Shown piece after piece: positions 51,190 through 52,738 of a stretch of 52,738 nucleotides of DNA. Position numbers and translations under genes: made by a program. The DNA is from a virus. Each line of letters starts with the position of its first letter. The stretch's first letter is position 1. The notes under the pieces are model-generated. The model did not search any database and was not told where the DNA came from. It saw nothing but the letters and a program-made list of their open reading frames with translations. The stretch spans positions 1-52,738 of IMG/VR virus record IMGVR_UViG_3300047550_006202; one strand, written 5' to 3'.

Positions 51190-51214
51190 ATCGTCTCAAT
51201 TCTGAATAGACGAT
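51190..51214 (+). promoter_or_regulatory. 7-bp inverted repeat in scaffold leader
   Basis: ATCGTCT (51190-51196) and AGACGAT (51208-51214) are perfect complements with an 11-nt loop, ending 15 nt before the ATG at 51230. If transcribed it would form a hairpin in the 5' leader of the scaffold mRNA. Confidence 0.35.
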
Positions 51215-51229
51215 TAACGCACAAACAAG

Positions 51230-52609
51230 ATGGAAAAGAACATCTATCAACAAGCGATTCTTGACGCGAAAGCTATTCGTGCGAGTGCCATTGCGAACGC
51301 TAAAGCAAGTTTGCAAGAGGCTATCGAGCCGAAGATTCAAGAAATGATGCGTCTTAGACTTTCCGAAGAACTTGAAGAGGAGCTCGAAGAGGGCAACTAC
51401 GAAGAGGGAATGAAACACGGGGAGATGGAAGAAGACGCTGTGAACGAAGCTTCTCTTGACGAGATCCTCGCCGAACTTGACGCCATGGAAGAAGGCAAAA
51501 AAGACATGGAAGAAGGTAAGGAGGAAATGGAAGAGGGCAAAGACGAAGAAGAAGTTGTGAAAGAAGCCGAAGACGACGAAGAGCCAGCTGACGATGCCGA
51601 AGGCGAAGGTGAAGGCGATGAAGCCGAAGCCGACGAAGAAGGCGGAGAAGAAGGCGGAGACGAAGAAGGCGGCGAAGAAGGCGAAGAAGGTGGCGAAGAG
51701 GAAGTAAGCGACGAAACGAAAGTAATCGACATCACTCTTGGCGACCTAAAGCAAATCCTACAATCCGTAATGGACGGTGAGGCACAAGGTGAAGAAGATC
51801 TCGAGGCCGACGTAGACATGCCAGGAGGAGAAGAAGGCGAAGAAGGCGGTGAAGACGCTGGCGCTGAGGCTCCTGAAGGTGGTGAAGAAGAGGCTGGAGA
51901 AGAAGTATCCCTTGACGAAATCCTTGCAGAACTTGAGAACGAAGGCTACGGTGCAGGCGGGCAAAACGACGCAGCAGGCGCAGCAAAATTCCAAGAGGCT
52001 AAGGGTCACTCTGGAGGTGTTTACACCAAAGGGGTTAAAGGCGTAAAAGAGGCCAAGAAAGAAGAAGACAAAGAGGAGAAAGTCGAAGAAGGCAAAGGTC
52101 ACTCAGGTGGCGTCTACACAAAAGGCGTCAAAGGCGTGAAAGAGGCCAAGAAAGACGATGAAAAGGTCGAAGAGGGCAAAGGTCACTCAGGTGGCGTCTA
52201 TACAAAAGGCGTTAAAGGTGTGAAAGAAGCCAAGAAAGAGGACGAGAAACTCGATGAGCTGAAGAAAGAGCTCAAAGAGGCCAAGAATGCTATCAAAGTC
52301 CTCAGCGAAAACATCAAAGAAGTCAACCTTCTGAATGCTAAGCTGCTTTTCATGAACAAGATTTTCAAATCGAAGTCACTCAACGAGTCTCAAAAAGTAA
52401 AAGTGATCAAAGCATTTGATCGCGCTGGTTCTGTAAGAGAAGTGAAAAACGTGTACGAAACTTTGAAAGAGTCTTTGAATACAAAGTCTACGATTAAAGA
52501 ATCTATCGGTTTCGCTTCGAAGCCCGCGGGTGTCGCCCCGGCAAAAGGCCCGATCGTTGAATCGGAAGCTTTTGTATCGCGTTGGCAAAAAATCGCTGGC
52601 ATAAAGTAA
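51230..52609 (+). CDS. 22: Prohead scaffold (core) protein, T4 gp22-like (459 aa)
   Basis: The N-terminus (MEKNIYQQAILDAKAIRASAIANAKASLQEAIEPKIQEMMRLRL) is helical, as in gp22-type core proteins of T4-like phages. The middle (about 45-245) is extremely Glu/Asp/Gly-rich. Three copies of GHSGGVYTKGVKGVKEAKK follow. The C-terminal part is a coiled coil (LKKELKEAKNAIKVLSENIKEVNLL) and ends SRWQKIAGIK. The location, between protease and major capsid gene, is that of gene 22 in T4. It is much longer than T4 gp22 (269 residues), mainly through the acidic part. It would be degraded by gp21 during maturation. Confidence 0.75.
   Translation: MEKNIYQQAILDAKAIRASAIANAKASLQEAIEPKIQEMMRLRLSEELEEELEEGNYEEGMKHGEMEEDAVNEASLDEILAELDAMEEGKKDMEEGKEEMEEGKDEEEVVKEAEDDEEPADDAEGEGEGDEAEADEEGGEEGGDEEGGEEGEEGGEEEVSDETKVIDITLGDLKQILQSVMDGEAQGEEDLEADVDMPGGEEGEEGGEDAGAEAPEGGEEEAGEEVSLDEILAELENEGYGAGGQNDAAGAAKFQEAKGHSGGVYTKGVKGVKEAKKEEDKEEKVEEGKGHSGGVYTKGVKGVKEAKKDDEKVEEGKGHSGGVYTKGVKGVKEAKKEDEKLDELKKELKEAKNAIKVLSENIKEVNLLNAKLLFMNKIFKSKSLNESQKVKVIKAFDRAGSVREVKNVYETLKESLNTKSTIKESIGFASKPAGVAPAKGPIVESEAFVSRWQKIAGIK
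52004..52237 (+). repeat. Three in-frame repeats within the scaffold gene
   Basis: A 19-residue unit (GHSGGVYTKGVKGVKEAKK) occurs at 52004-52060, 52097-52153 and 52181-52237. Copies 2 and 3 are almost identical in DNA, whereas copy 1 differs at several third positions, so the last duplication is recent. Confidence 0.9.
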
Positions 52610-52634
52610 TAAAAACAAAACCAATCACAAAACA

Positions 52635-52738
52635 ATGGCAAACTTAGTTCAAAACCTATTGTCCGAATCTGCCCAAACCGCTTTTGCTGATCAGAATGGC
52701 GTAGCCTCAAGATTAGCTAAGAAGTGGCAGAAGTCCGG
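52635..52738 (+). CDS. 23: Major capsid protein, T4 gp23-like, N-terminal fragment (partial)
   Basis: The ATG at 52635 follows an A-rich leader (aaaccaatcacaaaaca) and opens a frame to the window end: MANLVQNLLSESAQTAFADQ, then SRLAKKWQKSG. Helical leader peptides containing KKWxK near the N-terminus are typical of gp23, whose prodomain is removed by gp21. LLSE-S is an (L/I)xE-type site. Position directly after the scaffold gene is that of gene 23 in T4. The rest lies outside the window, so the call rests mainly on context. Confidence 0.72.
   Translation, partial: MANLVQNLLSESAQTAFADQNGVASRLAKKWQKS

Noticed and set aside
51397-51986. Ser/Pro- and Leu/Arg-rich minus-strand frames opposite the scaffold gene
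   Set aside because: Low-complexity shadows of the Glu/Gly codons of the acidic tract.

Overview
This window looks like part of the genome of a large tailed phage (myovirus) distantly related to T4. Hallmarks of the T4 morphogenesis set are recognisable by sequence: large terminase (gp17), portal (gp20), prohead protease (gp21), a gp22-like scaffold, the start of the major capsid protein (gp23), baseplate wedge gp6 and gp25, late sigma factor gp55, primase gp61 and the gp46/gp47 exonuclease. The DNA is AT-rich. Almost no start codon has a Shine-Dalgarno sequence; leaders are A-rich. That fits a Bacteroidota (flavobacterial-type) host, but the host is inference.

Layout. (1) 1-1519, plus strand: small unknown genes, ending in a bidirectional terminator shared with the opposing cluster. 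(2) 1580-28111, minus strand. From its upstream end it encodes a small acidic protein, a glutaredoxin-like protein, an HD phosphohydrolase, a membrane protein and gp55. Next comes the baseplate: a hub gene split by one in-frame TAA, a spike-like protein, a large hydrophobic virion protein, gp25, gp6, an L,D-transpeptidase-like lysin and large wedge or fibre proteins. Last are four tail-fibre genes carrying Thr/Pro hexapeptide stalks, two small genes and a GIY-YIG nuclease. (3) 28112-28423: a divergent intergenic region with a stem-loop. (4) 28424-35769, plus strand: primase, a single-chain Mre11-Rad50 (gp47-gp46) fusion, an HxGH nucleotidyltransferase fused to a ligase-like domain, a metallopeptidase fused to a HAD phosphatase, and a zinc-finger protein. 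(5) 35792-52738, plus strand: head genes, a possible spanin-like pair, terminase, portal, several unknown head-region proteins (three with a small KOW/SH3-like barrel), protease, scaffold and capsid.

How the genes fit together. gp55 is the candidate reader of an ATATTTATA-type motif that recurs just upstream of start codons on both strands. Primase and the fused gp47-46 serve replication and recombination. The head cluster builds, matures and fills the capsid, and the minus-strand cluster builds the baseplate and fibres.

Most notable: the three multidomain fusions in a row (29392-35203); (L/I)xE sites resembling prohead-protease cleavage sites exactly at two of the fusion junctions; the in-frame stop in the baseplate hub gene; the very long TPTIS-type stalks; and the ATATTTATA start-site motif. 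No tRNA, rRNA, CRISPR array or insertion sequence was seen.
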